The notes under the pieces: generated by a model
What the model saw: only the letters and a program-made list of their open reading frames with translations
Database searches by the model: none
What the model was told of the DNA's origin: nothing
Origin: CAYYJM01 sp964471755
GTDB taxonomy: Bacteria; Planctomycetota; Planctomycetia; Gemmatales; Gemmataceae
Length of the DNA stretch: 12,737 bases
Assembly: GCA_964471755.1 (NCBI GenBank)
Contig: CAYYJM010000186.1
Span: forward strand, 1 to 12,737
Direction of reading: 5' to 3'
Program-made: the position numbers and the translations under genes
In this document: in pieces, positions 1-6,550 of the stretch
How positions within the stretch are numbered: the first letter of the stretch is position 1
Layout of the letters: every line of letters starts with the position of its first letter

Positions 1-921
1 CCGCGTCGGGAACTCCCCCCACTTTCGTGGGGGGCTCGCCAAGAGGGGGCTCGCCTCGGGAGCGAGCGGCTCGCCCCGGGTTTCGAGCCACACCTTTAGC
101 AGCAAGGTCACCAGGGCGAGGATCGTCAGCAGCGACGCCACGGCGAACGCCTCGGGCAGCTTGCCCGGCTCCTGGAACAGCTTTTCCACCCGCAAGGGGA
201 GCGTGTCCGTTTCGCCCGCGATCCGGCCCGAGACGACCGACACGGCTCCGAACTCCCCCATCGCCCGAGCATTGCACAGGATGACGCCATAGAGCAGGCC
301 CCACTTGATGTTCGGCAGCGTCACTCGCCAGAACATCTGCCAGCCGCTGGCTCCGAGACTGCGTGCGGCCAACTCCTCCTCCGTTCCGGTCGCCTCCAGG
401 ACCGGGATCAGCTCCCGGGCGACGTAGGGGAACGTCACGAAGGCCGTCGCCAGGACCAGGCCCGGCACGGCGAAGACGATCTTCAGGCCGGCCGCCTCCA
501 GCCACGGCCCCAGGATGCCCTGTCGGCCAAAGATCAGCAGGATGATCAGCCCGGCCACCACCGGCGAGATGGCGAACGGCAGATCGATCAGGCCGATCAA
601 CAGCGTCCGGCCCGGAAAGCGAAAGCGAGCGATGGCCCACGCCACCGCGACACCGAAGATGAGATTCAGGCCCACCGCCAGCGGCGCGACCGTCAGCGTC
701 AGGCCGATCGCGTGACGGGTCAGCGGATCGCCGAACAGAGCGTGGAAGTACACTCCCGGCCCGCGCGCGAACGCCTGCCAGAAGACGTGGATCACCGGCA
801 CGAGAATCAACCCGCTCACCACGCTGACGGCCGCCCCGATGAGCAGCACGCGAACCCAGAGCGGGTCATCTTGACTGCGCCGCAGCCCCGAAGGGCCGGC
901 TTTCGGATCAGGCGACGCCAT
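1..921 (-). CDS. cysW: Sulfate ABC transporter permease CysW (3' end cut by window edge)
   Basis: This is one of the two inner-membrane permease subunits of the sulfate/thiosulfate importer. It reads open from ATG at 921 to the window edge (307 codons, no stop seen). CysW proteins are usually about 270-290 residues, so the core is complete and only an extra tail is cut. The translation contains the permease motif DLPFAISPVVAGL (about residues 126-138). The EAA loop that docks on the ATPase follows at about residues 176-200 (LEATGTEEELAARSLGASG), and then ARAMGEFGAVSVVSGRI. The start overlaps the cysT stop by 14 bases, which implies translational coupling, and GGAGC lies just upstream as ribosome binding site. 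From about residue 283 the protein enters a low-complexity tail encoded by a GC-rich hairpin and GGCTCGCC repeats, so the true end is uncertain. Family assignment is firm; sulfate specificity comes from the neighbouring binding protein. Confidence 0.95.
   Translation of the reverse strand, partial: MASPDPKAGPSGLRRSQDDPLWVRVLLIGAAVSVVSGLILVPVIHVFWQAFARGPGVYFHALFGDPLTRHAIGLTLTVAPLAVGLNLIFGVAVAWAIARFRFPGRTLLIGLIDLPFAISPVVAGLIILLIFGRQGILGPWLEAAGLKIVFAVPGLVLATAFVTFPYVARELIPVLEATGTEEELAARSLGASGWQMFWRVTLPNIKWGLLYGVILCNARAMGEFGAVSVVSGRIAGETDTLPLRVEKLFQEPGKLPEAFAVASLLTILALVTLLLKVWLETRGEPLAPEASPLLASPPRKWGEFPTR
15..75. repeat. GC-rich hairpin and GGCTCGCC repeats within the cysW 3' end
   Basis: CCCCCCAC-TTTC-GTGGGGGG (15-34) is a perfect 8-base-pair hairpin; on the cysW transcript the loop is GAAA, a stable GNRA tetraloop. 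GGCTCGCC occurs three times (33-40, 48-55, 68-75), the first two within an exact 11-base direct repeat (30-40 and 45-55). The region still reads open in the cysW frame and gives a low-complexity tail rich in Pro, Ser, Leu and Ala. Confidence 0.7.
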
Positions 922-1750
922 GACGCTTGCTCCAGCGTTCGAGCAGATTGATCAGCACCAGGAGCGTGAACGACATCGCCAGCAGAACGACGGCGATCGC
1001 CGCCGCCTCGTTGTAGCGGAAGCCGGTCACCGGGTCGTACTCCTCCAGCTTCGCCACGATCAGCATCGGCGCAATCTGCGTCTCGCCGGGCTTGTTGCTG
1101 GAGACGAAGACGATGCTGCCGTACTCGCCCAGGGCGCGGGCGAAGGCCAGGGCGAAGCCGGTCAGCAGGGCCGGCAACATCTGCGGTAGCAGGACCTGCC
1201 AGAACGTCTGCCAGCGGTTCGCGCCGAGGGTCGCCGACGCCTCCTCCAGCTCCGGTTCCAGTTCCTGCAACACCGGCTGAACCGTGCGAACGACGAACGG
1301 GAAACTGGTGAAGATCAGCACCAGGACAATGCCGAGCCGATTGAATGTGGCGTGGATGCCGAGCGGGGCCAGAAACTGACCGTACCAGCCGTTGTCGGCG
1401 TACAGCGACGAGTAGACCAGGCCGGCGACCGCCGTCGGCAGCGCGAACGGCAGATCGACCAGGGCGTCGAAGAGACGTTTGCCAGGGAAACGGTAGCGGA
1501 CCAGCACCCAGGCGACGAGCAGACCGAGGCCGAGATTGAGGATCGCCGCGACCAGGGACGCTCCCAGGCTGAGGGCGTACGCCGCGCGGGTTTCCGGCGT
1601 CCAGACGACGGCCCAGAAGCGATCCCACGAGAGCGAGGCCGCCGAGGCGAAACAGGCCGCCAGCGGCAGCACCACGAGCAGACCAAGGTAGGCGCAGGAG
1701 TACCCCAGACTCAGGCCGAAACCCGGTAGGACCTGCCGATGCGACGCCAT
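908..1750 (-). CDS. cysT: Sulfate ABC transporter permease CysT (CysU)
   Basis: This is the second permease subunit, 280 residues, the normal length for CysT. Hydrophobic segments lie near residues 12-38, 57-85, 96-117, 139-158, 190-215 and 246-270. The signature DLPFALPTAVAGL is at 99-111 and the EAA loop (EEASATLGANRWQTFWQVLLP) at 169-189, followed by FARALGEYGSIVFVSSNKPGE. The start at 1750 is chosen because the reading frame further upstream is antisense-like arginine/serine-rich sequence lying over cysP, while AGAGGCA precedes this ATG by a few bases. The start is 10 bases after the binding-protein stop, and the end overlaps cysW. The three genes therefore look like one transcript. CysT and CysW would form the membrane heterodimer energised by CysA, which is not in the window. 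Confidence 0.95.
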   Translation of the reverse strand: MASHRQVLPGFGLSLGYSCAYLGLLVVLPLAACFASAASLSWDRFWAVVWTPETRAAYALSLGASLVAAILNLGLGLLVAWVLVRYRFPGKRLFDALVDLPFALPTAVAGLVYSSLYADNGWYGQFLAPLGIHATFNRLGIVLVLIFTSFPFVVRTVQPVLQELEPELEEASATLGANRWQTFWQVLLPQMLPALLTGFALAFARALGEYGSIVFVSSNKPGETQIAPMLIVAKLEEYDPVTGFRYNEAAAIAVVLLAMSFTLLVLINLLERWSKRHGVA

Positions 1751-1760
1751 GCGGGTGCCT

Positions 1761-2753
1761 CTACTTGCCCAGCCGATCGTACTCGCCGCCCGCCACGAAG
1801 AACCGCTCCTGGGCTTCCGCCCAGCCGCCGGGGACGATCTCCGTGATCGCGAACAGCGGGAGCGAGCCGAACCGCTCCGCGTGCCGCTTCCAGATGGCCG
1901 CGTTCGTCGGCCGATAGTGGTGCCGGGCGAGGATCTCCTGGCCCGACTCCGAGTAGAGGAAGTCGAGGTACGCCGTCGCCAGAGGCCGTGTCCCCTTGCG
2001 ATCCACGACACGATCGACGATGGCGACCGGCGGCTCGGCTCGGATACTCCGCGATGGGTAGACGATCGCCAGCGCGGCGGGGAACTCGCGGACGAGCAGG
2101 TGCGCCTCGTTCTCCCAGGTCAGCAGCACGTCGCCGAGCCCCTTCTGGGCGAACGTCAGGGCCGAGGCGCGAGCCGTCGTGTCCAGCACCGGCACACGGG
2201 CGTACAGTCGGCGTACGAACGTCCGCGTGGCCTCGTCGCTGCCGCCGGGAACCAGGCGAGCGGCTCCCCACGCGGCCAGGAAGCTCATCCGGCCGTTGCC
2301 CGAGGTCTTCGGACTCGGCGTGATCACCGCGACGTCGTCGGCGAGCAGATCGGGCCAGTCGTGGATCGCGTGCGGGTTGCCCCGTCGAACGACGAAGACG
2401 ACCGTCGAAAGGTACGCCGGCGGGTAGCGTTGTTCCCATCCCGGTGCGATCAGGCTGGCCTGCCGCAAGGCATCGACGTCGGCCCACATCGCCAGGCTGA
2501 CCACGTCGGCGGCGAGGCCGTCCAGCACCGCGCGAGCCTGGCTTGTCGAGCCGCCGTGCGACGTGCGCAGATCGACGCCGCCGGCCCGCTCCGCGAAGGC
2601 GGCATGCAGCTCGGCCCACAACTCTCGCGTCGGATCGTACGAGACGTTCAGCAGTCGGGTGTTGCGCGTCAGCCGCTCCCAGCCGGCCAGGCCGCCGATC
2701 ACGCCGACCAGGAGCAGGACCGCGAGCCCGGCTCCGAGGAAAAATCGCACCAT
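1761..2753 (-). CDS. cysP: Sulfate-binding protein of the ABC importer (Sbp/CysP family)
   Basis: This is the periplasmic sulfate or thiosulfate receptor that delivers substrate to CysT/CysW, 330 residues. Family marks seen: NVSYDPTRELW at 36-46; SHGGSTSQARAVLDGLAADV at 65-84; the sulfate-binding signature variant SPKTSGNGR at 147-155 (family consensus NPKTSGxAR); and GLGDVLLTWENEA at 205-217. The N-terminus has one hydrophobic segment (about residues 4-24) followed by GWERLTR without a clear Ala-X-Ala cleavage site, so the protein may stay anchored in the membrane; that is inference. ATG at 2753 has GGTGGAGGG upstream. It is the first gene of the cysPTW operon and starts 81 bases after the PQQ-propeller gene on the same strand. 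I cannot separate Sbp (sulfate) from CysP (thiosulfate) by eye, so the symbol is provisional. Confidence 0.92.
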   Translation of the reverse strand: MVRFFLGAGLAVLLLVGVIGGLAGWERLTRNTRLLNVSYDPTRELWAELHAAFAERAGGVDLRTSHGGSTSQARAVLDGLAADVVSLAMWADVDALRQASLIAPGWEQRYPPAYLSTVVFVVRRGNPHAIHDWPDLLADDVAVITPSPKTSGNGRMSFLAAWGAARLVPGGSDEATRTFVRRLYARVPVLDTTARASALTFAQKGLGDVLLTWENEAHLLVREFPAALAIVYPSRSIRAEPPVAIVDRVVDRKGTRPLATAYLDFLYSESGQEILARHHYRPTNAAIWKRHAERFGSLPLFAITEIVPGGWAEAQERFFVAGGEYDRLGK

Positions 2754-2777
2754 TCTCGCCCTCCACCTGCGGAGGCG

Positions 2778-2806
2778 ATTTTAGCGACCCCCTCGCCGGG
2801 TGTCGA
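2778..2806 (-). promoter_or_regulatory. Probable sigma70-type promoter for cysPTW
   Basis: Read on the minus strand, TCGACA (2806-2801) is followed after exactly 17 bases by TAAAAT (2783-2778), 25 bases before the cysP start codon. The -35 box matches the TTGACA consensus at five of six positions and the -10 matches TATAAT at five of six. It sits in the 81-base gap between the PQQ gene stop and cysP, so the sulfate operon can be transcribed independently of the gene upstream. No regulator site was recognised. The assignment is by consensus only. Confidence 0.5.
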
Positions 2807-2834
2807 GATGACAATCTTTATCAAGCTGGTGAAG

Positions 2835-5297
2835 TTACGGCTTCCGCTGGTCTTCGAGGCAGAGCAGGACACCCTTGCTGCTGTTGAGGATGGTGCCCAC
2901 GACGATCCGCCGGCGTTCGCCGGTGAAGTCGAGGCTGACGGCGACGGCCGGCGAGGCGAGGATCTCGGCGACCGCATTCTGACCGGCATTGTAGATCCAC
3001 TGGGTCGTGCCATCGGCCGGGTCGAGGCTGGCGACGAGGCCGCCGCTGGTGGCGACGATCAGGCTGCTGTACGCCGTCGTGTTCGGAGCGGCCGGCTGGC
3101 CCAGGGAGAGTCGGACGCTGGCGGCCAGATCCGGCACCAGGGCCGGCGAGGCGACGATCGGACTGCCCAGGTCGCGTTCCCAGATCGTCTTGCCATCGGC
3201 GAGGTTCAGGCAGATGGCCCGCTGATCGCGTGAGGCCGCCCAGACGCGCGTGCCGTCGCTGGCCAGGCGAACGTGAACGCCGTCGCGGATCTGCTTCGCG
3301 TCGGTTCGCCAGAGACGCCGGCCGGTCTTCGCGTCGAGCGCGAGGATGGCCCCGGCCGGCTCCGGATCGCTCATGGTGAAGATGCCGTTGCCGATGCTGA
3401 CGAGCAGGCGGTCGCCGACGAGGGCCGCTCCGCCCCAGCTCGGCAGGTCCATCGGCATCCGCCACTCCTCCTTGCCGGTGACCGCGTCGAGGCAGACGAT
3501 GGCGAACTCCATGAAGGCGTCTCCCTTGCCGCTGCCGACGTAGACCTTGCCGCCGGCAACGAGCGGATTGGCGTCGATGTGCAGGGCCTGGAGGTGCCAG
3601 AGTTCCTTGCCCGACTTCGCGTCAAGGCAGTACATGCCGTCGTCGCCCGCGCCGAAGTAGACCCGGCCGGCGACGACGCACGGACTCGATTCGGTGTGGC
3701 TGGCCGTCTCGAACTCCCACTTCTTCTCGCCGGTCGCGGCATCGAGGCAGTACAGGGCGCAGCCGGCGTGAAAGTGAAATCCCTCGCCGATGTAGACGCA
3801 GCCGTCGGCGACCGTCGGTGACGAGAAGATGTCATGCAGGCTGCGGCCGCCGAGGCCCTGGCGGAAGCTCCAGACCTGCTGGCCGCTCTTCGCATCGACA
3901 CAGTAGACGGCCCCGCTGCGGAAGGCCGAGCCGTGGACCGCACCGAAGTAGACCCGATCACCGACGATCGTCGGCGACGAGTAGATCGCGCTCGTCTCGG
4001 GCAGATCGAAGCGCCAGACGACGCCCTGGAGGCCGAGTTGCCCTGGTGCGGTCTGCTCCGGGGCGACCACGAGCGCCGAGGCCGGCCCGCTGGTCGGCAG
4101 GAAGACGACACTGGCCAGGAGCATCGTCAGCAGGGCGACACCCTCGCCGGGCAGAGACGGCGTGGCCGAGCGCAGGGCAGCGAAAACCGTGTGCAGTGTC
4201 GCCACGATCAGGCCCATCTGCAGGACGGCGAGCGTCTTCATCATCAGCGACAGCTCGGCCAGCGATCGGGGCCACCAGATCAGGAACGGGATCGCGCCGA
4301 GCAGGCTGAGGCTCAGCAGGAAGATCGCCTCGCCGCGACCCGGTCGATGCGAGGCACCGAAGTGGCCGCATCGGTGCCAGGCCCACCACGCGCCAGCGAA
4401 GGTGATGACCGCCATCGCAAGCCAGATAAAGTTCTCGCTGGCGAGCCATGTCTCGGGGTAGGCCCGGACGAGGTAGAAGTCGCGCACGACGAGCAGGGTC
4501 GAGTTGAGGCTGATGACCGTCAGCCAGGTCATCCAGCGGCGCAGGCCGGCGACGAGGCCGCCGAACAGGGCCGGGAAGATCATCGCCAGCAGGGCGAACG
4601 GCCCGACCAGCCACGGCGCGATGATCACGCCGAACTCGATCGGCACCGGCGAACGTGGGGCGTAAGCCCCATGATCTTCTCTCCGGATCAAGGCGCTCAT
4701 GGGGCTAACGCCCCACGCTCGCCGAAGAGAGACCTCCGGTCCGAGGCCCGGTTTCTCCTTCGCGTCGGCTGCGGGCGGCTTCCGCTTGCCGGCCAGGGCG
4801 TCGGCCACCGTGTCTCGCAGTTCCTGCGTCGTGCCCTTGAAGGTGCGGCGGAAGTACGGCTCGAAGTGCGTCCAGCTCCAGCGCGGCGTCTCGGCATCCT
4901 TCGGCTGGATGCCGGTCGCCTGGAACCAGGTGCCGTTGGTGTAGCCGAAGGCGACGAACTCACGGTCACGCTGGTTGATGAACAGCACGATCGGTAAACC
5001 AACCTTGAGCCGGGCGAGCAACTGCGGCCCCTGCTTGCTCCGGTCGGCCTCGCGGTCGCCCTGGAGGAGCATCGGCAGCTTCTCGAAGCCGGCCTTGCCC
5101 TTGAGGGCCTCGCCGATGCTGAGGACCATCTGCCGCTTCTCGGCGTCGAGCGACTCGACGCGGGTGAGGAGAATCAGGTTCGACTCGGCCAGGACGTCGG
5201 CGAGCGGCGTCAGACGCATGATGACCGCCCCGACGTGGGAGGTCAGGCAAAGCAGCAAGACCAGACCGAGCAGGCCAGCAGCACGGATCGAACACAT
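2835..5297 (-). CDS. Membrane-anchored PQQ-like beta-propeller protein with planctomycete N-terminal domain
   Basis: This is an 820-residue protein of unknown function. ATG at 5297 is chosen because it begins a good signal peptide (MCSIRAAGLLGLVLLLCLTS) with GAGG 8 bases upstream; the open frame continues to 5552 but that part has no such features. Residues about 25-180 form a soluble domain (MRLTPLADVL, FAYTNGTWF-like, FRRTFKGTT) that I associate with planctomycete secreted proteins. Residues about 189-216 are encoded by an inserted palindromic repeat. About six hydrophobic segments follow between 218 and 410. From about 435 to the end come seven or eight propeller blades with the PQQ-like pattern, such as VYFGAGDDGMYCLDAKSGKELW and CLDAVTGKEEW. 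Such propellers usually act as extracytoplasmic scaffolds or, in dehydrogenases, cofactor sites; no dehydrogenase residues were identified here. It is transcribed divergently from rpsL. Confidence 0.85.
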   Translation of the reverse strand: MCSIRAAGLLGLVLLLCLTSHVGAVIMRLTPLADVLAESNLILLTRVESLDAEKRQMVLSIGEALKGKAGFEKLPMLLQGDREADRSKQGPQLLARLKVGLPIVLFINQRDREFVAFGYTNGTWFQATGIQPKDAETPRWSWTHFEPYFRRTFKGTTQELRDTVADALAGKRKPPAADAKEKPGLGPEVSLRRAWGVSPMSALIRREDHGAYAPRSPVPIEFGVIIAPWLVGPFALLAMIFPALFGGLVAGLRRWMTWLTVISLNSTLLVVRDFYLVRAYPETWLASENFIWLAMAVITFAGAWWAWHRCGHFGASHRPGRGEAIFLLSLSLLGAIPFLIWWPRSLAELSLMMKTLAVLQMGLIVATLHTVFAALRSATPSLPGEGVALLTMLLASVVFLPTSGPASALVVAPEQTAPGQLGLQGVVWRFDLPETSAIYSSPTIVGDRVYFGAVHGSAFRSGAVYCVDAKSGQQVWSFRQGLGGRSLHDIFSSPTVADGCVYIGEGFHFHAGCALYCLDAATGEKKWEFETASHTESSPCVVAGRVYFGAGDDGMYCLDAKSGKELWHLQALHIDANPLVAGGKVYVGSGKGDAFMEFAIVCLDAVTGKEEWRMPMDLPSWGGAALVGDRLLVSIGNGIFTMSDPEPAGAILALDAKTGRRLWRTDAKQIRDGVHVRLASDGTRVWAASRDQRAICLNLADGKTIWERDLGSPIVASPALVPDLAASVRLSLGQPAAPNTTAYSSLIVATSGGLVASLDPADGTTQWIYNAGQNAVAEILASPAVAVSLDFTGERRRIVVGTILNSSKGVLLCLEDQRKP
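4648..4723. repeat. Palindromic repeat element inserted inside the PQQ-propeller gene
   Basis: Two 27-base arms (4648-4674 and 4697-4723) are inverted copies with two mismatches, separated by a 22-base loop. Each arm contains its own small palindrome (GGGGCGTAAGCCCC; GGGGCTAACGCCCC), so the element can fold as nested hairpins. It is read through without a stop on both strands, giving WGVSPM...GAYAPRSP on the gene strand and the near-identical WGVSPM...GANAPRSP on the other. Peptides of this kind recur in planctomycete hypothetical proteins, which suggests a dispersed repeat family; that is from memory, as only one copy lies in this window. Confidence 0.85.
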
Positions 5298-5337
5298 GGC
5301 GGAACCTCGACCGGCGGAATCTGGGAGGTCGCGGTCC

Positions 5338-5365
5338 ATGATAACAGGGCCAGCGGAGCGAGCAA
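5338..5365 (-). promoter_or_regulatory. Possible promoter of the PQQ-propeller gene
   Basis: On the minus strand TTGCTC (5365-5360) and TATCAT (5343-5338) are spaced by 16 bases and lie about 40 bases upstream of the chosen ATG at 5297. The -10 is good (five of six), the -35 weak (three of six). Its position supports the start at 5297 rather than the upstream extension of the frame, because transcripts from it would begin after the extension's ATG at 5552. Confidence 0.35.
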
Positions 5366-5393
5366 CCCGATGGCGCGAATTTGGCGGGTGCCC

Positions 5394-5422
5394 TTGACCG
5401 GATGAGGTCCGATCCCTACGGT
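5394..5422 (+). promoter_or_regulatory. Probable promoter of the rpsL-rpsG (str) transcript
   Basis: TTGACC (5394-5399) is followed after 17 bases by TACGGT (5417-5422). The -35 matches consensus at five of six positions and the -10 keeps the key T-A...T. The start codon of rpsL is 117 bases downstream of the -10, which would leave a leader of roughly 110 bases carrying two hairpins. Assigned by consensus and position only. Confidence 0.5.
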
Positions 5423-5440
5423 AAATGTTTTGCAGCATTC

Positions 5441-5517
5441 CCGTCGCACCGCGACGGACCGAGGATTCAGCCGGCCGGCGTCCCCCACGAATGCGGGTGG
5501 GGCCCGGAAACGCCGGC
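5441..5517 (+). promoter_or_regulatory. Structured 5' leader of rpsL (two stem-loops)
   Basis: Hairpin 1 is CCGTCGC-ACC-GCGACGG (5441-5457), a perfect 7-base-pair stem with a three-base loop. Hairpin 2 spans 5474-5517: an outer stem GCCGGCG/CGCCGGC (5474-5480 with 5511-5517) encloses an inner stem CCCCAC/GTGGGG (5483-5488 with 5497-5502). It ends 21 bases before the rpsL ATG. No run of T follows either hairpin, so they do not look like terminators. A ribosomal-protein autoregulatory leader is a reasonable guess because S7 regulates the str operon in E. coli, but I cannot match a known motif. Confidence 0.4.
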
Positions 5518-5538
5518 GTGTACTGGACCCAGGAACCC

Positions 5539-5913
5539 ATGCCGACGATCAATCAGCTGGTCAACAAGCCGCGTGTGCCGCAGCGATCGCGTTCGCGTCA
5601 CCCGGCCATGCAGGGCTGCCCGCAGAAGAAGGGCGTCTGCTTGCAGGTCAAGATCATGACCCCGAAGAAGCCGAACTCGGCCCTGCGGAAGGTGGCGCGC
5701 GTCCGCCTGTCCAACGGCATCGAGGTGACGGCCTACATCCCTGGCGAGGGGCACAACCTCCAGGAACACTCGATCGTCCTGGTGCGTGGCGGCCGTGTTC
5801 GCGACCTGCCCGGTGTGCGCTATCACATCGTTCGCGGCGTCCTCGATTCGCAGGGCGTGGCGGACCGTAAGCAGGCCCGCTCGAAGTACGGTGCCAAACG
5901 CGAGAAAAAGTAA
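5539..5913 (+). CDS. rpsL: 30S ribosomal protein S12
   Basis: Ribosomal protein S12 sits at the decoding centre of the small subunit and controls accuracy. The product is 124 residues, the same length as E. coli S12, starting MPTINQLVNKPR and ending KREKK. The conserved loops are intact: TPKKPNSALRKVARVRL (41-57) and GEGHNLQEHS (69-78). The second streptomycin loop reads RGGRVRDLPGVRYH, so residue 88 is Arg (codon CGC at 5800-5802) where most bacteria have Lys. Lys43 is kept, and Asp89, the residue methylthiolated by RimO in E. coli, is also kept. The start at 5539 has AGGA a few bases upstream; the frame is open further upstream but that part does not resemble S12. It is first in the str cluster and rpsG begins 42 bases after its stop. 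Confidence 0.98.
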   Translation: MPTINQLVNKPRVPQRSRSRHPAMQGCPQKKGVCLQVKIMTPKKPNSALRKVARVRLSNGIEVTAYIPGEGHNLQEHSIVLVRGGRVRDLPGVRYHIVRGVLDSQGVADRKQARSKYGAKREKK

Positions 5914-5955
5914 CCGCCCCGAACCACCCCGTATCCCCGAGCAAACGAAACGATC

Positions 5956-6426
5956 ATGGGAAAGCGAACCGCCAGTGCGGAGACGCTTCAGCCGGACCCG
6001 GTGTACGGCTCGAAGCTGGCCAGCAAGTTCATCAACTGCCTCATGTGGGGCGGCAAGAAGGCGACGGCCATGCGCGTCTTCTATGGTGCCATGAACCAGA
6101 TCAAGAAGAAGATCCCCGACATGAACCCGATCGACGTCTTCACCCAGGCGGTGGAGAACGTCAAGCCGTCGGTCGAGGTCCGCTCCAAGCGCGTCGGTGG
6201 TGCCACCTACCAGGTGCCGATGCAGGTCAACAAGACCCGTCAGCAGAGCCTGGCCATCCGCTGGATCATCGGCGCGTCGCGCGGCAAGGGCGGTCGGCCC
6301 ATGTTCCTGCGCCTGGCCGATGAACTCCTGGCCGCGTATCGCCGTGAGGGCGAGGCGATGACCAAACGCGAGAACACCATCAAGATGGCCGACGCCAACA
6401 AGGCCTTCTCGCACTTCGCCTGGTAA
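5956..6426 (+). CDS. rpsG: 30S ribosomal protein S7
   Basis: S7 initiates assembly of the 30S head by binding the 3' domain of 16S rRNA and contacts E-site tRNA. The product is 156 residues, usual length for bacterial S7. Conserved segments seen: DPVYGSKLASKFINCLMWGGKK (about 14-35, in the N-terminal rRNA-binding region), AVENVKPSVEVRSKRVGGATYQVP, and RWIIGASRGKG (about 96-106). The C-terminus reads ANKAFSHFAW. The upstream sequence (GCAAACGAAACGATC) has no clear Shine-Dalgarno, so translation probably depends on a leaderless-like or coupled mechanism; SD-poor starts are frequent in planctomycetes. It follows rpsL by 42 bases. Downstream, instead of fusA at short spacing, comes a repeat island of about 400 bases. 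Confidence 0.98.
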   Translation: MGKRTASAETLQPDPVYGSKLASKFINCLMWGGKKATAMRVFYGAMNQIKKKIPDMNPIDVFTQAVENVKPSVEVRSKRVGGATYQVPMQVNKTRQQSLAIRWIIGASRGKGGRPMFLRLADELLAAYRREGEAMTKRENTIKMADANKAFSHFAW

Positions 6427-6436
6427 TCGGATTCAA

Positions 6437-6522
6437 GGTCAGAAGTCAGAAGTCAGAAGTCAGTGGTCACGCCGACGAGAACCCACTCTCGGCGTGGTCT
6501 GTCTGACTTTTGACTTCTGGCT
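6437..6522. repeat. GAAGTCA heptamer repeat and inverted repeat downstream of rpsG
   Basis: Three and a half copies of AGAAGTC stand in tandem at about 6440-6463. An inverted counterpart (CTGACTTTTGACTTCTGG) is at 6503-6520. Between them CACGCCGA (6468-6475) pairs perfectly with TCGGCGTG (6489-6496). The whole is an imperfect long hairpin with a partial T-rich end (CTTTTCTCAT) after 6520. It could end the rpsL-rpsG transcript, but the shape is that of a dispersed repeat rather than of a compact terminator. Confidence 0.6.
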
Positions 6523-6550
6523 TTTCTCATCTGAGATATTGTTCCGAAAG

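Noticed and set aside
1751..2011. N-terminal extension of CysT to an ATG at 2011
   Set aside because: The extra 87 residues lie over cysP in another frame and are Arg/Ser-rich; CysT from 1750 has normal length and a ribosome binding site.
1749..3233. A 494-residue open frame on the plus strand across cysP and the PQQ gene
   Set aside because: It spans two real minus-strand genes and the gap between them, and is low-complexity (Arg/Gly/Glu/Gln-rich). It is a high-GC antisense artefact.
5425..5538. N-terminal extension of S12 upstream of 5539
   Set aside because: S12 is 124 residues from 5539, matching the family exactly; the upstream codons cover leader hairpins.
5298..5552. Upstream extension of the PQQ-propeller protein to an ATG at 5552
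   Set aside because: The extension would overlap the rpsL start and its promoter, hides the signal peptide inside the protein and has no protein-like features. ATG 5297 has a binding site and signal peptide.
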